DNA of 64,000 bases from Bartonella schoenbuchensis R1 (lineage in GTDB: Bacteria > Pseudomonadota > Alphaproteobacteria > Rhizobiales > Rhizobiaceae), in contig NZ_CP019789.1 of assembly GCF_002022685.1 (NCBI RefSeq), positions 1,559,001-1,623,000 on the forward strand, read 5' to 3'. Below are positions 32,998 through 44,347 of the stretch, one piece after another (the stretch's first letter is position 1; every line of letters begins with the position of its first letter). The notes beneath the pieces are model-generated. The model searched no databases. It had not been told where the DNA came from and was given only the letters and a program-made list of their open reading frames with translations. The translations under genes were made by a program, and so were the position numbers.

Positions 32998-34905
32998 ATG
33001 ACGACAGAAGTTGGTGACAACAGCAAACATCAAATAAACCACTCTCCCAATGGTAAGTTTGACATTGCAGCTTTTAAAAAAGCCGTTTCTATCTGTACCC
33101 GCACACTTTCTAGCACATGCAATTTTGAAGTCACTTTTAACAAAAGCAAATCATCTACAAACGACAATTATGTCCACCCATCAATATTACCACCACACAT
33201 AACACAAAAAGATGTCACCATTACCCGTGCATTGGGAGATTGCATAGCACTACACAAAGCATGGCATGATCCCCATATTCATGCCAAGTTTGCTCCAACA
33301 CAACCAGAAGCACGTGCTATTTTTGATGCTCTTGAGCAAACACGCGTTGAAGCAATCGGCACCTTAGCAATGGAAGGAATTGCTCAAAATCTTGATACAA
33401 TGCTCGCCGATAAATACCAAAAAACCCATTACCAAATGGTGCGCCATCAAAGTGAAGCGCCTTTAGAAGATGCACTTGCACTTTTACTGCGTGAAAAGAT
33501 AACAAAACGCCCCCCTCCCCAAGAAGCTGAACCCATATTGGAATTATGGCGTCAATCAATTGAACAAAAAGCTGCAACAGAACTGCGTGAGCTTACATAT
33601 CATATTTATAACCAAAAAGCTTTTGCACATATTGCTCATCAAATGCTTATTGCATTGAAAATTACCGACCAATTGAATGAAAATTCCAAGAGGGAACGCA
33701 GTAGAAAACCAAACAATGATCTTGAAACCAAAAGCCCAGATAAAGAAGAAAGTGAAAGCGCAAAATACTCTCAAAATAAAGAACAAAAAACAACTGACCA
33801 AAACAATGATAGATATGATAAAGAGAACACACGAAACACCCAATTAAGCGATGATGATACAACCCAAAAAAAACAGGAAAATACTTGGCAAAAAGAACAA
33901 AGGAAATTCAAATGCTCTTCTGATGTTTCTCAGCCAATGGAGAAACTTGCTGATTATAAAATTTTCACGCGTCAATTTGATGAAATTTCAGAAGCGACTC
34001 ATTTTTGTTCAGAAAGCGAATTAGATCATTTACGCCACTGCCTTGATAAACAATTAAATCATCTCCAAAACATTGTCGGACGCTTAGCAAACCGCCTGCA
34101 ACGCCGTCTTATGGCACAACAAAATCGTTCTTGGCATTTTGATCTTGAAGAAGGACATCTGGATACAGCACGACTTGCACGCCTCATTATCGATCCCATG
34201 CAATCGCTTTCTTTTAAAAGAGAACACGATACACACTTTCGTGATACAGTTGTCTCATTGCTCATTGATAATTCAGGATCAATGCGAGGACGACCAATTA
34301 CTGTTGCAGCAAGTTGTGCTGATATTTTAGCGCAAACACTTGAACGCTGCAAAGTCAAAGTCGAAATTTTAGGCTTCACCACTAAAGCTTGGAAAGGCGG
34401 TCAAGCCCGGGAAGAATGGAACAACCAAAATAAACCTGACAATCCAGGGCGTTTAAATGATCTGCTCCATATCATCTACAAAAGTGCCGATACACCATGG
34501 CGCCGTGCCCGACGTAATTTAGGCCTAATGATGCAGGAAGGATTGCTCAAAGAAAATATTGATGGTGAAGCACTCATTTGGGCGCATCAGCGCCTTCTAT
34601 CACGACACGAATCTCGCCGTATCCTCATGGTCATTTCTGATGGTGCACCAATTGACGATTCAACACTTTCTGTTAATCCTAGTTCTTATCTTGAAAAGCA
34701 TTTGCACGCTGTCATTCAAGAAATCCAAACACATTCACCTATAGAATTAATTGCCATTGGCATTGGTCATGATGTCACACGTTATTACCAACGCGCTGTG
34801 ACAATCGTCAACGCTGAAGAACTAGCAGATGCCATGACAAAACAATTAGCAACACTCTTTGACCCTAAAAAAACTAATCGCTCACACAATATTTTCAAAA
34901 GATAA
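32998..34905 (+). CDS. cobT: CobT-like VWA protein (cobaltochelatase subunit)
   Basis: Partner of CobS in the cobaltochelatase. The 635 residues comprise an N-terminal helical region, a long charged low-complexity linker (about residues 225-320, rich in K, E, N, Q, D) and a C-terminal von Willebrand A domain. The VWA domain has the MIDAS motif in [24 protein letters not shown], and the ending [15 protein letters not shown]. The acidic linker is typical of CobT. It has its own start after cobS. A 145-bp spacer follows before the convergent transporter gene. Confidence 0.93.
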   Translation: MTTEVGDNSKHQINHSPNGKFDIAAFKKAVSICTRTLSSTCNFEVTFNKSKSSTNDNYVHPSILPPHITQKDVTITRALGDCIALHKAWHDPHIHAKFAPTQPEARAIFDALEQTRVEAIGTLAMEGIAQNLDTMLADKYQKTHYQMVRHQSEAPLEDALALLLREKITKRPPPQEAEPILELWRQSIEQKAATELRELTYHIYNQKAFAHIAHQMLIALKITDQLNENSKRERSRKPNNDLETKSPDKEESESAKYSQNKEQKTTDQNNDRYDKENTRNTQLSDDDTTQKKQENTWQKEQRKFKCSSDVSQPMEKLADYKIFTRQFDEISEATHFCSESELDHLRHCLDKQLNHLQNIVGRLANRLQRRLMAQQNRSWHFDLEEGHLDTARLARLIIDPMQSLSFKREHDTHFRDTVVSLLIDNSGSMRGRPITVAASCADILAQTLERCKVKVEILGFTTKAWKGGQAREEWNNQNKPDNPGRLNDLLHIIYKSADTPWRRARRNLGLMMQEGLLKENIDGEALIWAHQRLLSRHESRRILMVISDGAPIDDSTLSVNPSSYLEKHLHAVIQEIQTHSPIELIAIGIGHDVTRYYQRAVTIVNAEELADAMTKQLATLFDPKKTNRSHNIFKR

Positions 34906-35050
34906 ACATCCACGATAAATGATTTGCATGCACCAAACACATAAATAAAGCACATTTCAAATGCCCTTTATTTCCACAAATACACTAAAAATCTGATCAT
35001 ATTTATGAATTGATGATAAATCTTAAAAAAACTAACGAAAAGCTTTCTTT

Positions 35051-35704
35051 TTAGTTCTCTGATAAAAGTGAAACTCTAAAACTTCTCAAAATTGTACCAT
35101 AAGGCACAAGCATAACCAGACTCATCACTATTTTAACTGAAAAATCACCACAAGCAAGTGAGAACCAAACTGGAACGTCAAACCCAAAAAATATTGTTTT
35201 ATCCAAGATAGAACTATCAACATAACCTGTCATGTGATCGATAAAACTAAAATGACTAGAAAAAGCAATAGCAAAAAACAATACCGTATCCAAAGCTGAG
35301 CCAGCCAATGCTGCTGCTAAAGGTGCCTTCCACCATGTTTTACGTCGCAAAGGTGTAAAAACAAAAATATCCAGTAATTGCGCAAATAAAAATGCCATAC
35401 TAGAAGCAATGGCAAGCCGTGGCGTAACTAATACCCAAGAAACAAAAAAAGCCGTTATAAAACCAGCATACACCACACGTCGCGCCGCAGCTGGACCATA
35501 AAAACGATTCGTTAAATCATTAATCAGAAAAGCAATTGGATAGGTAAAAGCCCCATAGGTCAAGATTTCATTCAAATCAAACCAATAGATAGGATATTGA
35601 ACCAAAATATTGGAAGCAGTCACCGCCAAACACATTGCAAAACTTGCAAAAACAATATGCTTTTTTCTTTGCTGCTCTGCTAAAGATTTACAGGTTGAAA
35701 ACAT
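35051..35704 (-). CDS. VUT/YhhQ family queuosine-precursor transporter
   Basis: Integral membrane protein of 217 residues with about six membrane segments. Family landmarks are VQYPIYWFDLNEILTYGAFTYP (in part), LINDLTNRFYGPAAARRVVY and the AFLFAQLLDIFVFTPLRRKTWW stretch. Characterised members import preQ0/preQ1 for queuosine tRNA modification, which suits a host-associated bacterium that may lack de novo synthesis. The substrate here is inferred from family only. No preQ1 riboswitch is visible upstream (35705-35828). Confidence 0.86.
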   Translation of the reverse strand: MFSTCKSLAEQQRKKHIVFASFAMCLAVTASNILVQYPIYWFDLNEILTYGAFTYPIAFLINDLTNRFYGPAAARRVVYAGFITAFFVSWVLVTPRLAIASSMAFLFAQLLDIFVFTPLRRKTWWKAPLAAALAGSALDTVLFFAIAFSSHFSFIDHMTGYVDSSILDKTIFFGFDVPVWFSLACGDFSVKIVMSLVMLVPYGTILRSFRVSLLSEN

Positions 35705-35828
35705 TCCTTGTAACCTGAGGTATAAACGCGAATCAATCAGTAGTATAAGCTAAACACCCACAGATTTAAAATCTCACCCTTAAAAAATAAGAGCAAACAT
35801 TTTAAATTCTGCTTTGAATCAAAATCAA

Positions 35829-36122
35829 TCAAGCAGCTTGTTCAGCTTTTTTCTTCATGATCTGGCGTTTTAATAAACGCGCACGTTGCGACAACTCTTT
35901 ATCATCAGCTTTCACCAAAAAGCAATCAAGACCACCACGATGTTCAACTGAACGTAAAGCATGCGCTGAAATACGTAAACGGTAACTTTGCTGAAGCACT
36001 TCCGAAATTAATGTCACATTGCAAAGATTTGGCAAAAAACGACGACGCGTTTTATTATTGGCATGGCTAACATTATTCCCATACTGGACAGCTTTTCCTG
36101 TTAATTCGCAGGCACGAGACAT
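35829..36122 (-). CDS. rpmB: 50S ribosomal protein L28
   Basis: L28 with the standard start [20 protein letters not shown], the [15 protein letters not shown] motif, and the Rhizobiales-type extension ([20 protein letters not shown]) ending in a Lys/Ala tail. It has 97 residues. ATG 36122 has an AAAGGTG site; an in-frame GTG at 36131 is not needed. Confidence 0.97.
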   Translation of the reverse strand: MSRACELTGKAVQYGNNVSHANNKTRRRFLPNLCNVTLISEVLQQSYRLRISAHALRSVEHRGGLDCFLVKADDKELSQRARLLKRQIMKKKAEQAA

Positions 36123-36450
36123 AGACTTCACCTTTAAACTTTAAGAAACTTTTAAATTCCAAATCCAGCAATACAAAACGGGTGCCAAGCACACCAAATT
36201 TAGCCTTGAACAAGCATCATTGGAAATGTCGGGTTTATAAGGTGTTAGCACTAAAAGGTCAAGCATTTTGATATTTATCAATGCTTATTGATACTTATTT
36301 TGTCAATTTTGCAGTTCCATCACCAATATCAACCATATTTTTTTCGCGTGATTACCAATATTACTGTCTTTTTGACAGATATGTTACTCATTTTTGAAAA
36401 AAACACATAAAATATTTTCTTTAAACGCTGAACATGCTAAAAGAGAATTG

Positions 36451-37224
36451 ATGACTAAAATGAAACAATCTCCAACAGAATCACACAACAAAAATATAAG
36501 TTTTTTTTCTATTCTGCTTGGCATTTTATGTATAAGCTTTTTTTTGCTTTTCAGTGCACTAGGCGTCTGGCAAATGCAACGGCTAAACTGGAAAACGAAT
36601 CTTATTGCCAGTGCTAATCAGCGCATTCATTTACCCCCCATCAAAGCTCCCTCCCAAGATCAATGGGAGCATGTTACTTTTGATAAAGATGAATATCGCC
36701 CCGTCACACTTACCGGAAAGCTCTTAACAGACAACAATATTCTTATAACAGCCCTCACTCAAGATGCCACTGGTTATTGGGTTTTAACACCCTTACAAAC
36801 AGCAGATAATACTCTAACCTTTGTAAACCGTGGTTTCATTCCTATGGATGCACGCCACCACTTTGAGCAAGAAAACACCCCACCTCATCCCCATTCTTCC
36901 ACGAATACAGAGCAGACTACGATCACCGGTTTTTTACGTATGAGCGAAGGAGAGGGAATATTTCCACGCAAAAATAACCCTGATCAAAATCTCTGGTATA
37001 CACGCCAACTCCCCGCCATGGCCCAAAAGCTAGGGCTTTCCAATGTAGCCCCTTATTTTATTGATGTTACACAAAAAATAGCCACACAAGGAAATCTTCC
37101 TATTGTCGGTCTAACAGTTGTGCATTTTAACAATAATCACCTTAGCTATGCTCTCACATGGTTCATTTTAGCAGCTGGTGTTTTGGGTGCATCTTTTTTT
37201 CTGCTTTCAAAATATAATAACTAA
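36451..37224 (+). CDS. SURF1 family protein (oxidase assembly)
   Basis: SURF1-like membrane protein that assists heme-copper oxidase assembly. It shows the two-helix family plan. The N-terminal helix ends in the conserved FSALGVWQMQRLNWK; the periplasmic domain includes YRPVTLTGKLL, YWVLTPLQTADNTLTFVNRG and NLWYTRQLPAM; the C-terminal helix follows NNHLSYALTWF. I chose ATG 36451 (AAGAGAA site, 257 residues); a TTG at 36394 would add 19 residues. No oxidase genes lie beside it here, so the client oxidase is not indicated. The 227 bp of AT-rich DNA upstream hold its promoter. Confidence 0.88.
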   Translation: MTKMKQSPTESHNKNISFFSILLGILCISFFLLFSALGVWQMQRLNWKTNLIASANQRIHLPPIKAPSQDQWEHVTFDKDEYRPVTLTGKLLTDNNILITALTQDATGYWVLTPLQTADNTLTFVNRGFIPMDARHHFEQENTPPHPHSSTNTEQTTITGFLRMSEGEGIFPRKNNPDQNLWYTRQLPAMAQKLGLSNVAPYFIDVTQKIATQGNLPIVGLTVVHFNNNHLSYALTWFILAAGVLGASFFLLSKYNN

Positions 37225-37535
37225 AAAAGATAAAACCCTCAAATATCCCCATCTCATAAAATAAATACTCAAATACCCCCCTCTTTTAAAAAGAGCATGC
37301 ATTACTTAAGATATCATCATATTGTGCTGAAAATTATAGACTTTACTCGGTTTCTTTTCAAAGAAACATCATTCATAAACTTGAACTTGTAAAGCTGATA
37401 GGAAAACAATTCTCTTTTTTGCCCTCTTCCCCTATTTCTACAATAGAGGAAAACACAAACCCCGCATCAAAACACCCCCTTTAAATTTCACACCCAAGTG
37501 ATCACGTGTAAATAGTGCTTTATCAAAAACAAACA
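37225..37535. other. Intergenic region, 311 bp, nothing recognised
   Basis: AT-rich space between the SURF1 gene and the small DUF1127 gene, which converge on it. There are runs of A/T and repeated CAAATACCCCC-like fragments around 37235-37285, but no gene, tRNA or strong terminator. Confidence 0.4.
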
Positions 37536-37688
37536 TCAAAGAGATTTGCGCGAAAAACGCCACGCAATTGAACGAATATCACCCCGATTAATACCAAGAT
37601 CATTAAGTTCATATGTTGAAAGATTATTTAATGCCTTAACTGTCCGACGATAACGGCGCCAAGAACCAAAAGACTGTAGAATGTTCAT
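37536..37688 (-). CDS. DUF1127 small arginine-rich protein
   Basis: A 50-residue open frame from ATG 37688 to TGA 37536: MNILQSFGSWRRYRRTVKAL, then NNLSTYELNDLGINRGDIRS, then a short Arg/Lys tail. The pattern of RRxxRxxxxLxxLsxxeLxDLGIxRxdI is the DUF1127 signature. Small DUF1127 proteins are common in Rhizobiales; in Agrobacterium they have been linked to RNA turnover and phosphate-related phenotypes. The protein is basic and lacks a membrane segment. A GGG-containing ribosome-binding site precedes the start. It stands alone between SURF1 and purH. Confidence 0.85.
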   Translation of the reverse strand: MNILQSFGSWRRYRRTVKALNNLSTYELNDLGINRGDIRSIAWRFSRKSL

Positions 37689-37858
37689 GTTTTTTACCCA
37701 AATCTTACGTTAAATTCTTGAGATCCATAAGATAGAGCAAATTTCACAAATAAGTTGTGCTATAATCACATAACTGTCGTGCGTTTATAGCATAGGAGCA
37801 TATTGCCAAATTTCCTTCATTCGACTGGTAAACAAAAACAAATAAAAAGCCATACGCT

Positions 37859-39475
37859 TTAATGGCGAAAATGGCGCACACCTGTAAAAACCATTGCCAA
37901 GTTATGCGCATCAGCCGCTGCAATAACTTCCTTATCGCGCATTGACCCACCTGGTTGAATAACTGCACTCACACCAGCTTCAGCAGCTGACAATAAACCA
38001 TCAGCAAAGGGAAAAAACGCATCTGATGCAACAACAGATCCCTTGGTTAAAGGCTCTGTTAAACCCATTCCTTTTGCGTTTTCTTCAGCTTTATGAACTG
38101 CAATTTTAGCTGAATCAAGACGGCTCATTTGGCCAGCACCAATACCCACTGTTGCACTGTTTTTTGCATAAACAATAGCGTTTGACTTAACATGTTTAAC
38201 AACACGAAACGCAAACTGAAGATCACGCATCTCATCTTGGCTTGGTGCCCGCTTCGTTACCACCTGGAGTTTTAAATCCTCAACCACCGCATTATCACGC
38301 GACTGTACTAAAACTCCCCCTGAAAGTGTTTTAAAAATCAGCCCTTCAGAACGTGGATTAGGCACCCCCCCCGTTATCAATAAGCGGAGATTTTTTTTCT
38401 GTGCAATGATTTCACGTGCCCCCATTGTCGCATCAGGAGCAATAATTACTTCCGTAAAAAGCTTAACAATCTCTCCTGCACACTCTTCATCTAAAGGGCG
38501 ATTTAAAGCAACAATCCCACCAAATGCTGATATGTTATCACATCTTAAAGCATTTAAATAAGCTTCTTTTAAACTCTGCCCTTCTGCAACACCACAAGGA
38601 TTGGCATGTTTAATAATAGCAACAGCAGCGGTTCTACAAGGATCAAATTCTGCCACAAGCTCAAATGCTGCATCTGCATCATTCATATTATTATAAGAAA
38701 GTTCTTTACCCTGTAAAAGCGTTGCGGTTGCAACCCCAAAACGTTTATCACGCGTATGATAAAACGCTGCCCGTTGATGCGGATTTTCCCCATAACGCAT
38801 CACACTATCAAGATGACCGGAAAAATTCTGCCAAGATGGCATTTCAACTTTTAAATCTTGTGCAAACCAAGCCGCTATTACTGCATCATAGGAAGCTGTG
38901 TGCTCATAAGCACGTGCTGCTAATTGACGACGCAATAAAAAGCTTAAACACCCATTATGTTTCTTTAATTCATCCAAAACCAAATCATAATCACAAACTG
39001 ATGTCACAACACCCGTATAAGCATGGTTCTTAGCCGCTGCGCGAATCATCGCTGGGCCACCAATATCAATATTTTCAAGAATCGTTTGTGAATCTGCCCC
39101 CGATTGAATTGTTGCTTCAAAAGGATATAAATTAACCACAACAAGATCAATCCCACAAATACCATGTTCTTCCATAGCAGCTGCATGGTCTGGGTCTTTT
39201 CTAATGCCCAATAAAGCACCATGAATTAATGGGTGGAGTGTTTTAACACGCCCATCCATAATTTCCGGAAATCCTGTTACCTCAGCAACATCTTTTACCG
39301 GTAAACCAGCATCCTTTAATGCTTTGGATGTCCCCCCCGTTGAAATCAGCTCAATCCCATAAGCGTGAAGCGCTTGTGCAAACTCCACCAAACCAGTTTT
39401 ATCAGAAACAGAAAGAAGAGCACGACGAACCTGATGAAGATCAGGCGCAGAATAATTTTTTGAAATAGCAGCCAT
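37859..39475 (-). CDS. purH: Bifunctional AICAR transformylase / IMP cyclohydrolase
   Basis: Last two steps of de novo purine synthesis (AICAR to FAICAR to IMP). From ATG 39475 it has 538 residues. The N-terminal IMP cyclohydrolase domain has [35 protein letters not shown] and [15 protein letters not shown]. The transformylase domain has [33 protein letters not shown] with catalytic Lys-His, and [19 protein letters not shown]. An in-frame extension to 39511 is not needed. purH next to the heparinase-like and rsmB genes on the same strand is the usual Rhizobiales order. Confidence 0.98.
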   Translation of the reverse strand: MAAISKNYSAPDLHQVRRALLSVSDKTGLVEFAQALHAYGIELISTGGTSKALKDAGLPVKDVAEVTGFPEIMDGRVKTLHPLIHGALLGIRKDPDHAAAMEEHGICGIDLVVVNLYPFEATIQSGADSQTILENIDIGGPAMIRAAAKNHAYTGVVTSVCDYDLVLDELKKHNGCLSFLLRRQLAARAYEHTASYDAVIAAWFAQDLKVEMPSWQNFSGHLDSVMRYGENPHQRAAFYHTRDKRFGVATATLLQGKELSYNNMNDADAAFELVAEFDPCRTAAVAIIKHANPCGVAEGQSLKEAYLNALRCDNISAFGGIVALNRPLDEECAGEIVKLFTEVIIAPDATMGAREIIAQKKNLRLLITGGVPNPRSEGLIFKTLSGGVLVQSRDNAVVEDLKLQVVTKRAPSQDEMRDLQFAFRVVKHVKSNAIVYAKNSATVGIGAGQMSRLDSAKIAVHKAEENAKGMGLTEPLTKGSVVASDAFFPFADGLLSAAEAGVSAVIQPGGSMRDKEVIAAADAHNLAMVFTGVRHFRH

Positions 39476-39639
39476 AAGGAAGATTCTAAAAATAAAATGA
39501 TTAAAATTCAAGCAAATTTATAATGTATTACTACAATAATATATGCCTTTTCCAAAAAACTGAAAGAACATAATGCTTAAAATTCTGAAATCCATCAATA
39601 ATAAAACCACCTTCATGCCGTCATCAGTGCAGCATATTC

Positions 39640-41363
39640 CTATTCTGACTCAAGACGAACAAAACGCCAATGAATTTTTTCTGTCAACGCAGGGCGGAAA
39701 TATAAAACAATTTGCTGCGTGCGTTGTGGGCCCGTTAATTCAGCAAAATCAATCGAATCTTCTAAAGAAATATCCGTATCAGGTGACATAAAATGCCACA
39801 TCTTCTTACCTTCCACAGCCAAATGCACACTGTCCCCATTATGAATGACCTCAACTTCGGGGTGAAGATGAAACCGAACGGCAACACAATGAGACTCATT
39901 GCAATCAGCCCTATGACCATTTGAGTGAGCAGTATGCGGCATGAAAAAGCGATCAAACCCTTCAATAATCGCCCCATTTGTCGTTAAAGTAAGACCGCGC
40001 TCATGAATAAGATTAAAAGGTCGCACATACCCATCATGGCATGCAATAAAACCAATCTTTTCTGCTTCTTCTATACGTTGCACTTTAATATCCGTCGGTC
40101 CTTCAAGCAACAGGGAAGTATTTTTGCTCTTTTTTTTGCGAAAAATGCCCACCGAACAATCATTGATTGTTGCTGTTGAATGTGCCGCTGTAACACGCCC
40201 GAAATGCCGATACTCTTCCCCCCATAAGGAGCAATACCCGCATTGATAATAAAGCGGTTTCCTTGAGAAGACATCTCAAATGATAAACATCCCGAACAAG
40301 CATATTCTGAAGCAAAATGTGGTGGAAATTTTCCCGTATCTGCAAGTACAGTTGTTTGATTGGCCTGTAAACGCTGAAAACCAGAATAACGCGCATAACT
40401 AAAAGGATTTGCCCCTGTTTCATCAAAATCTAAAATAGCCGATAGATGCCCCGACATAACAGGACCAACCCCATTAAAATGTGCAAGTGTTTGATCTTCA
40501 TGGATAAAAAACCGCAAAGCTGGTAACATACGTTCAACTGAATCAATTAAAACACGTGGCAGTGTTTCATTGCTATGTTTGTAAAGATCACGCAAAGATA
40601 ATAAATCCAACAGTAAACTGAGCAAAATAGCAGGACTGCGTGAAATATGCCCCCCATCGACAAGAATTTGACGTGAAAGCTCACGGATAAGATAGGTTTG
40701 CATTTTCTTCCTTGTGGCAGCACAAACAGGCAAAGCCAAAGAAGAAAATACCAAAGCGATCGCCGCTTGTAAGCGTTGATCATTTTCTTCCATACTGTGA
40801 ATCAATATACGCAAATAACGAAATTGAAAACCAAGCGAATGCAAAAAACGCTTTTTAAACTGTTCACTTGCACCTTCCAACAATATTTGCGAATGACAAA
40901 TCCATGAAATCAAACGTCGTGCAACAACCCCCCCACTCCAAGAAAGCCCTTTTATTTTCTTATCACTATGATCAAGCCAATCTTCTAATAAAGAGCGCGC
41001 ATGTGCTATAGCTAATGGGTTGCGTGCTGGCGTCATATGCCGCAGCCAATGAAAGTCATGAAGTGCTGCTTCCCATTCTGGCGTTGGTGGAACTAATGAA
41101 AAAGGCGAAAGAGAACCAGACTGAACAACCCGACCAGCAAAAGCAAAACGGCCATGGTAAAATTCATGTGCTACTTTTGAATCAGCTAAGTGCAAATCAA
41201 TGGGATGGGCTAAAATTCTTTGCGGATGAAAACCCAAAAATCGCCAACGAAATAAAGGCCCCACCCATAAACGCCGTAGAGATTGTAACACCTTATACAC
41301 AAAAACTGATGTCTTTACCTGATGACTTCCCACCGCAATCGCCACACTTATCTCTCCAGCCAT
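39640..41363 (-). CDS. Heparinase II/III family protein (probable sequencing frameshift)
   Basis: A member of the heparinase II/III-like family found beside purH/rsmB in Rhizobiales; the substrate is unknown. The N-terminal alpha-barrel domain (SGGVVARRLISWICHSQ, ISRSPAILLSLLLDLLSLRD, FNGVGPVMSG) is followed by the beta-sandwich domain (GNRFIINAGIAPYGG, then TAAHSTATINDCSVGIFRKK, LEDSIDFAELTGPQRTQQIV). The frame breaks at a six-base C run (40218-40223). A seventh base gives YGGEEYRHFGRVTAAHSTAT and joins both parts into 574 residues. No signal peptide is apparent. In this branch the role may be in cell-envelope polysaccharide turnover; that is inference. Confidence 0.88.
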
Positions 41364-41441
41364 TCTTTATCAAACAAAATGCTCAATCATTTCTTTATCA
41401 AACACAATGAATGTCGGCGATTTACGTAAATGAAACGTTAA

Positions 41442-42785
41442 TTAAGCCACCTTGCGTAAACGTGCTGCAAAAAAACCATCCATTCCAAATAACAGCGGGT
41501 CTTCAACATCACAATTATCATAGCAACAATCAGCAGGCGTTGTGCGCAAAGTACCATCAGAAGAGAGCAAATGCTTCATAGAACCCATCTCTTCTGCTAA
41601 AATGGGTTCTAAAATAATATCATCACGCGTAGACAAAATCTTTTTAATAAGGTCTTCCCCCTCTTGTCTTGCCAATGAACAATTAGAAAAAATAATGCAC
41701 CCACCCTTCTTTACAAAAGCAATTGCTGCCAAAAGAAGATCATACTGCACAGCCGCTAATTTGGTGATATCATCAGACGATTTAGTCCATAAAATATCTG
41801 GATGACGGCGTATCGTCCCCGTAGAAGAACAAGGTGCATCAAGAAGAACCGCATCAAAAAGCTGCTCAGAATAAAAATCTCTCATATCACCAGTCCAATA
41901 ATGGGCTGACAAATGAAGACGTTCCATATTTTCTTTTAAACGCTCTAACCGATTAGCCGAACTCTCAACAGCTGTCACATCTGCCCCTTGCAAAGCCAAT
42001 TGAGCCGTTTTCCCACCAGGGCTTGCGCAAAAATCAACAACCCGTTTGCCACGAATATCTCCTAACAAACAAGCAGGTAATGCTGCTGCAAAATCTTGAA
42101 CCCACCAAGCCCCTTGCGCATATCCTGGTAAATTAACCACAGAACCATCCAAAGCGCCAAGCCGAATTGAACCATTAGGCAAAACAACACCCCCAAGCCG
42201 CTTTGCCCAACCAATACTGTCTGATTTTACAGTCAAATCAAGCGATGGTGCATTATTTTGTATCGCTAAAATCTGATGCGCCTTATCAACCCCATATGTT
42301 GACACCAAAAGCTGCCCAAACCAAGCTGGAACATCTTTAATGGTTGGCTCTTGCACACGCAAACACACCGCCTCACGTGCAAAATTACGTAAAATAGCAT
42401 TCACTAACCCTGAAAAGCGGCGTGTACGTGGGTCAATTTTAGCCATTTGCACCGCCAAATCAATCGCCGCATGATCAGGAATATCAAGATAAAGAATTTG
42501 TGCTGCACTGATATGTAAAAGATGCTGAAGCGACAATGCTTGAAGTGGCAAAGGCCGTTTTAAAAAACGCGATAAAGCAGCTGTAATCTGACCTCGATGA
42601 CGCAAAGCCGCCATTAAAATAGCCCGACATAACAGGCGATCACGGTGTGAAAGCTTTAAATAATGTGGATGTCCATATTCATGATCGGTCAAACCAGAAA
42701 GAGACTTATGCTTATCAAGCACCACACCTAAAAGACGGGCACAAACTTGGCGAACAACTAATCCCGGAATATTCTTTTCAGACAT
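41442..42785 (-). CDS. rsmB: RsmB/NOP family rRNA (cytosine-C5) methyltransferase
   Basis: SAM-dependent m5C methyltransferase with an N-terminal NusB-like RNA-binding domain (VRQVCARLLGVVLDKHKSLS ... FSGLVNAILRNFAREAV) and a C-terminal Rossmann domain. The catalytic domain shows SAM motif VVDFCASPGGKTAQLAL, ALLD-type DAVLLDAPCSSTGTIRRHPD with one catalytic Cys, and FSNCSLARQEGED with the second. From ATG 42785 it has 447 residues. The fused NusB domain points to RsmB rather than RsmF. Confidence 0.93.
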   Translation of the reverse strand: MSEKNIPGLVVRQVCARLLGVVLDKHKSLSGLTDHEYGHPHYLKLSHRDRLLCRAILMAALRHRGQITAALSRFLKRPLPLQALSLQHLLHISAAQILYLDIPDHAAIDLAVQMAKIDPRTRRFSGLVNAILRNFAREAVCLRVQEPTIKDVPAWFGQLLVSTYGVDKAHQILAIQNNAPSLDLTVKSDSIGWAKRLGGVVLPNGSIRLGALDGSVVNLPGYAQGAWWVQDFAAALPACLLGDIRGKRVVDFCASPGGKTAQLALQGADVTAVESSANRLERLKENMERLHLSAHYWTGDMRDFYSEQLFDAVLLDAPCSSTGTIRRHPDILWTKSSDDITKLAAVQYDLLLAAIAFVKKGGCIIFSNCSLARQEGEDLIKKILSTRDDIILEPILAEEMGSMKHLLSSDGTLRTTPADCCYDNCDVEDPLLFGMDGFFAARLRKVA

Positions 42786-42842
42786 ACATCCCGCTTTTTT
42801 ATTTTGCACAATAACACCTCTACACCTCCCCCTTTAAAAACA

Positions 42843-43898
42843 CTATGACCGAGGCTTTTTAAAATTCTGATGACGAAGCCAAGAAGGACGATCTGTTGTA
42901 CGCCGAAAAGCACCCCTTTCCTGATGATTAAGAGCATCGTTTTGAGCACTAAAATTTAAATCTTCATTCTCTAAATCTAAACCGCTCACCTTTTCACCAA
43001 ACATACTCTTTTTACCTTCTTTTATATTCTTGGCTTTGAATATATTCATTTCCTCAGCTTGCTTATAAAGAGCCGCAATACGATTTGTAGTCGCTGGATG
43101 AGTAGAAAAAAGGCTATCTGCTCCCTCACCTTTCAAAGGATTAACAATAAACATATGAGCCGTTGCCCGATTATGCTCTGCCTGTTCATTATGCACCATA
43201 TGTCCCCCACCTGCAATTTTACTCAAAGCTGAAGCCAACCATAAGGGATTACCGCATATTTCAGCTCCACGTCGATCAGCAGCATATTCACGTGTACGGC
43301 TAATAGCCATTTGCACCAACATAGCTGCAAAAGGCGCCACAAACAGAGCAATAAGACTACCAAGCACCCCAGCACCATGCGAATGCTCTGAAGAAGAACG
43401 CTGCCCCCCCATCAATAAAGCAAAATTACCAAGCATAGAAATTGCCCCTGCAATTGTTGCGCTAAGAGTCATAATCAACGTATCACGATGTTGAATATGC
43501 GCTAACTCATGAGCCATGACCCCAGCAATTTCTTCTAGACTTAACCGCTCTAACAGCCCTGTACTTGCAACAACAGCTGCATTGTGCGGATTGCGTCCTG
43601 TAGCAAAAGCATTGGGTTGCCCACTGTCTATGATATAGACCTTCGGTTGTGGAAGAGAAGCTCTTTGCGCCAATTCACGCACAATCTTATAATAAACGGG
43701 TGCCGAACGCTGATCCACTTCACGCGCACCATACATACGCAAAACTATTTTATCTGAATTCCAATAAGAAAAAAAGTTTAAGCCCCCTGCCATCAAAAGC
43801 GCAATAACCATACCATTGCTTCCTGCAATAAGATAACCAACTCCCATAAAAAGTGCAGTCATAAAAGCCACAAGCATTGTTGTGCGCAGGATATTCAT
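42843..43898 (-). CDS. htpX: Membrane zinc metalloprotease HtpX
   Basis: M48-family heat-shock protease that degrades damaged membrane proteins. N-terminal membrane segments ([36 protein letters not shown]) are followed by [20 protein letters not shown] (in part), the zinc site [14 protein letters not shown] and two more membrane segments. The third zinc ligand region is [11 protein letters not shown]. The 351-residue length is slightly long because of a charged C-terminal tail, common in Rhizobiales. It is divergent from the small SdhAF4-like gene. Confidence 0.95.
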   Translation of the reverse strand: MNILRTTMLVAFMTALFMGVGYLIAGSNGMVIALLMAGGLNFFSYWNSDKIVLRMYGAREVDQRSAPVYYKIVRELAQRASLPQPKVYIIDSGQPNAFATGRNPHNAAVVASTGLLERLSLEEIAGVMAHELAHIQHRDTLIMTLSATIAGAISMLGNFALLMGGQRSSSEHSHGAGVLGSLIALFVAPFAAMLVQMAISRTREYAADRRGAEICGNPLWLASALSKIAGGGHMVHNEQAEHNRATAHMFIVNPLKGEGADSLFSTHPATTNRIAALYKQAEEMNIFKAKNIKEGKKSMFGEKVSGLDLENEDLNFSAQNDALNHQERGAFRRTTDRPSWLRHQNFKKPRS

Positions 43899-43979
43899 TG
43901 CTTTAAAACTCCATGATAATGCGTAATAATATCTATATGATAAGGATTTTTTGATTCTTCAATGGAAGAAAGGCATAAA

Positions 43980-44207
43980 ATGGACCAAAAAGACAAGGCG
44001 ATAAAACAAGATGCAACAAAACAAAATGCAGCTTCCCTTAAGCAGCGCCCCCTTCCCCCAGAAGCACAACGTGCCCTCAAAGAGGCTGCACAAAGACGTA
44101 AACAAGCACTCCATGAAAAGATGCCTTTGGAAAATGGTGGGCGCGGCGGAAAAGACCCAGCACGCTATGGAGACTGGGAAATTAAAGGCCGCGCTATTGA
44201 CTTTTAA
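43980..44207 (+). CDS. SdhAF4-like succinate dehydrogenase assembly factor (DUF1674)
   Basis: A 75-residue protein ending in the DUF1674 signature GGRGGKDPARYGDWEIKGRA-IDF. Eukaryotic SDHAF4/Sdh8 with this motif binds flavinylated SdhA and helps its assembly with SdhB; the bacterial role is inferred by homology. The N-terminal two thirds are highly charged and probably disordered. I chose ATG 43980 because AGAAAGG lies seven bases upstream. It is some 18 kb from sdhCDAB, in the usual Rhizobiales place beside htpX/rsmB. Confidence 0.88.
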   Translation: MDQKDKAIKQDATKQNAASLKQRPLPPEAQRALKEAAQRRKQALHEKMPLENGGRGGKDPARYGDWEIKGRAIDF

Positions 44208-44347
44208 AAAGCTCAAATTAATGGCTTAAAAAACAAACCACCTTTTAAAAGACAAGCAAACATCTTTCAGATAAAAACAAGCAATGATTGCCTGCTTAAA
44301 ACACAAGCTTTCACAACACTTCTCTTAAGTTAAGAGATTTAAAGCGC

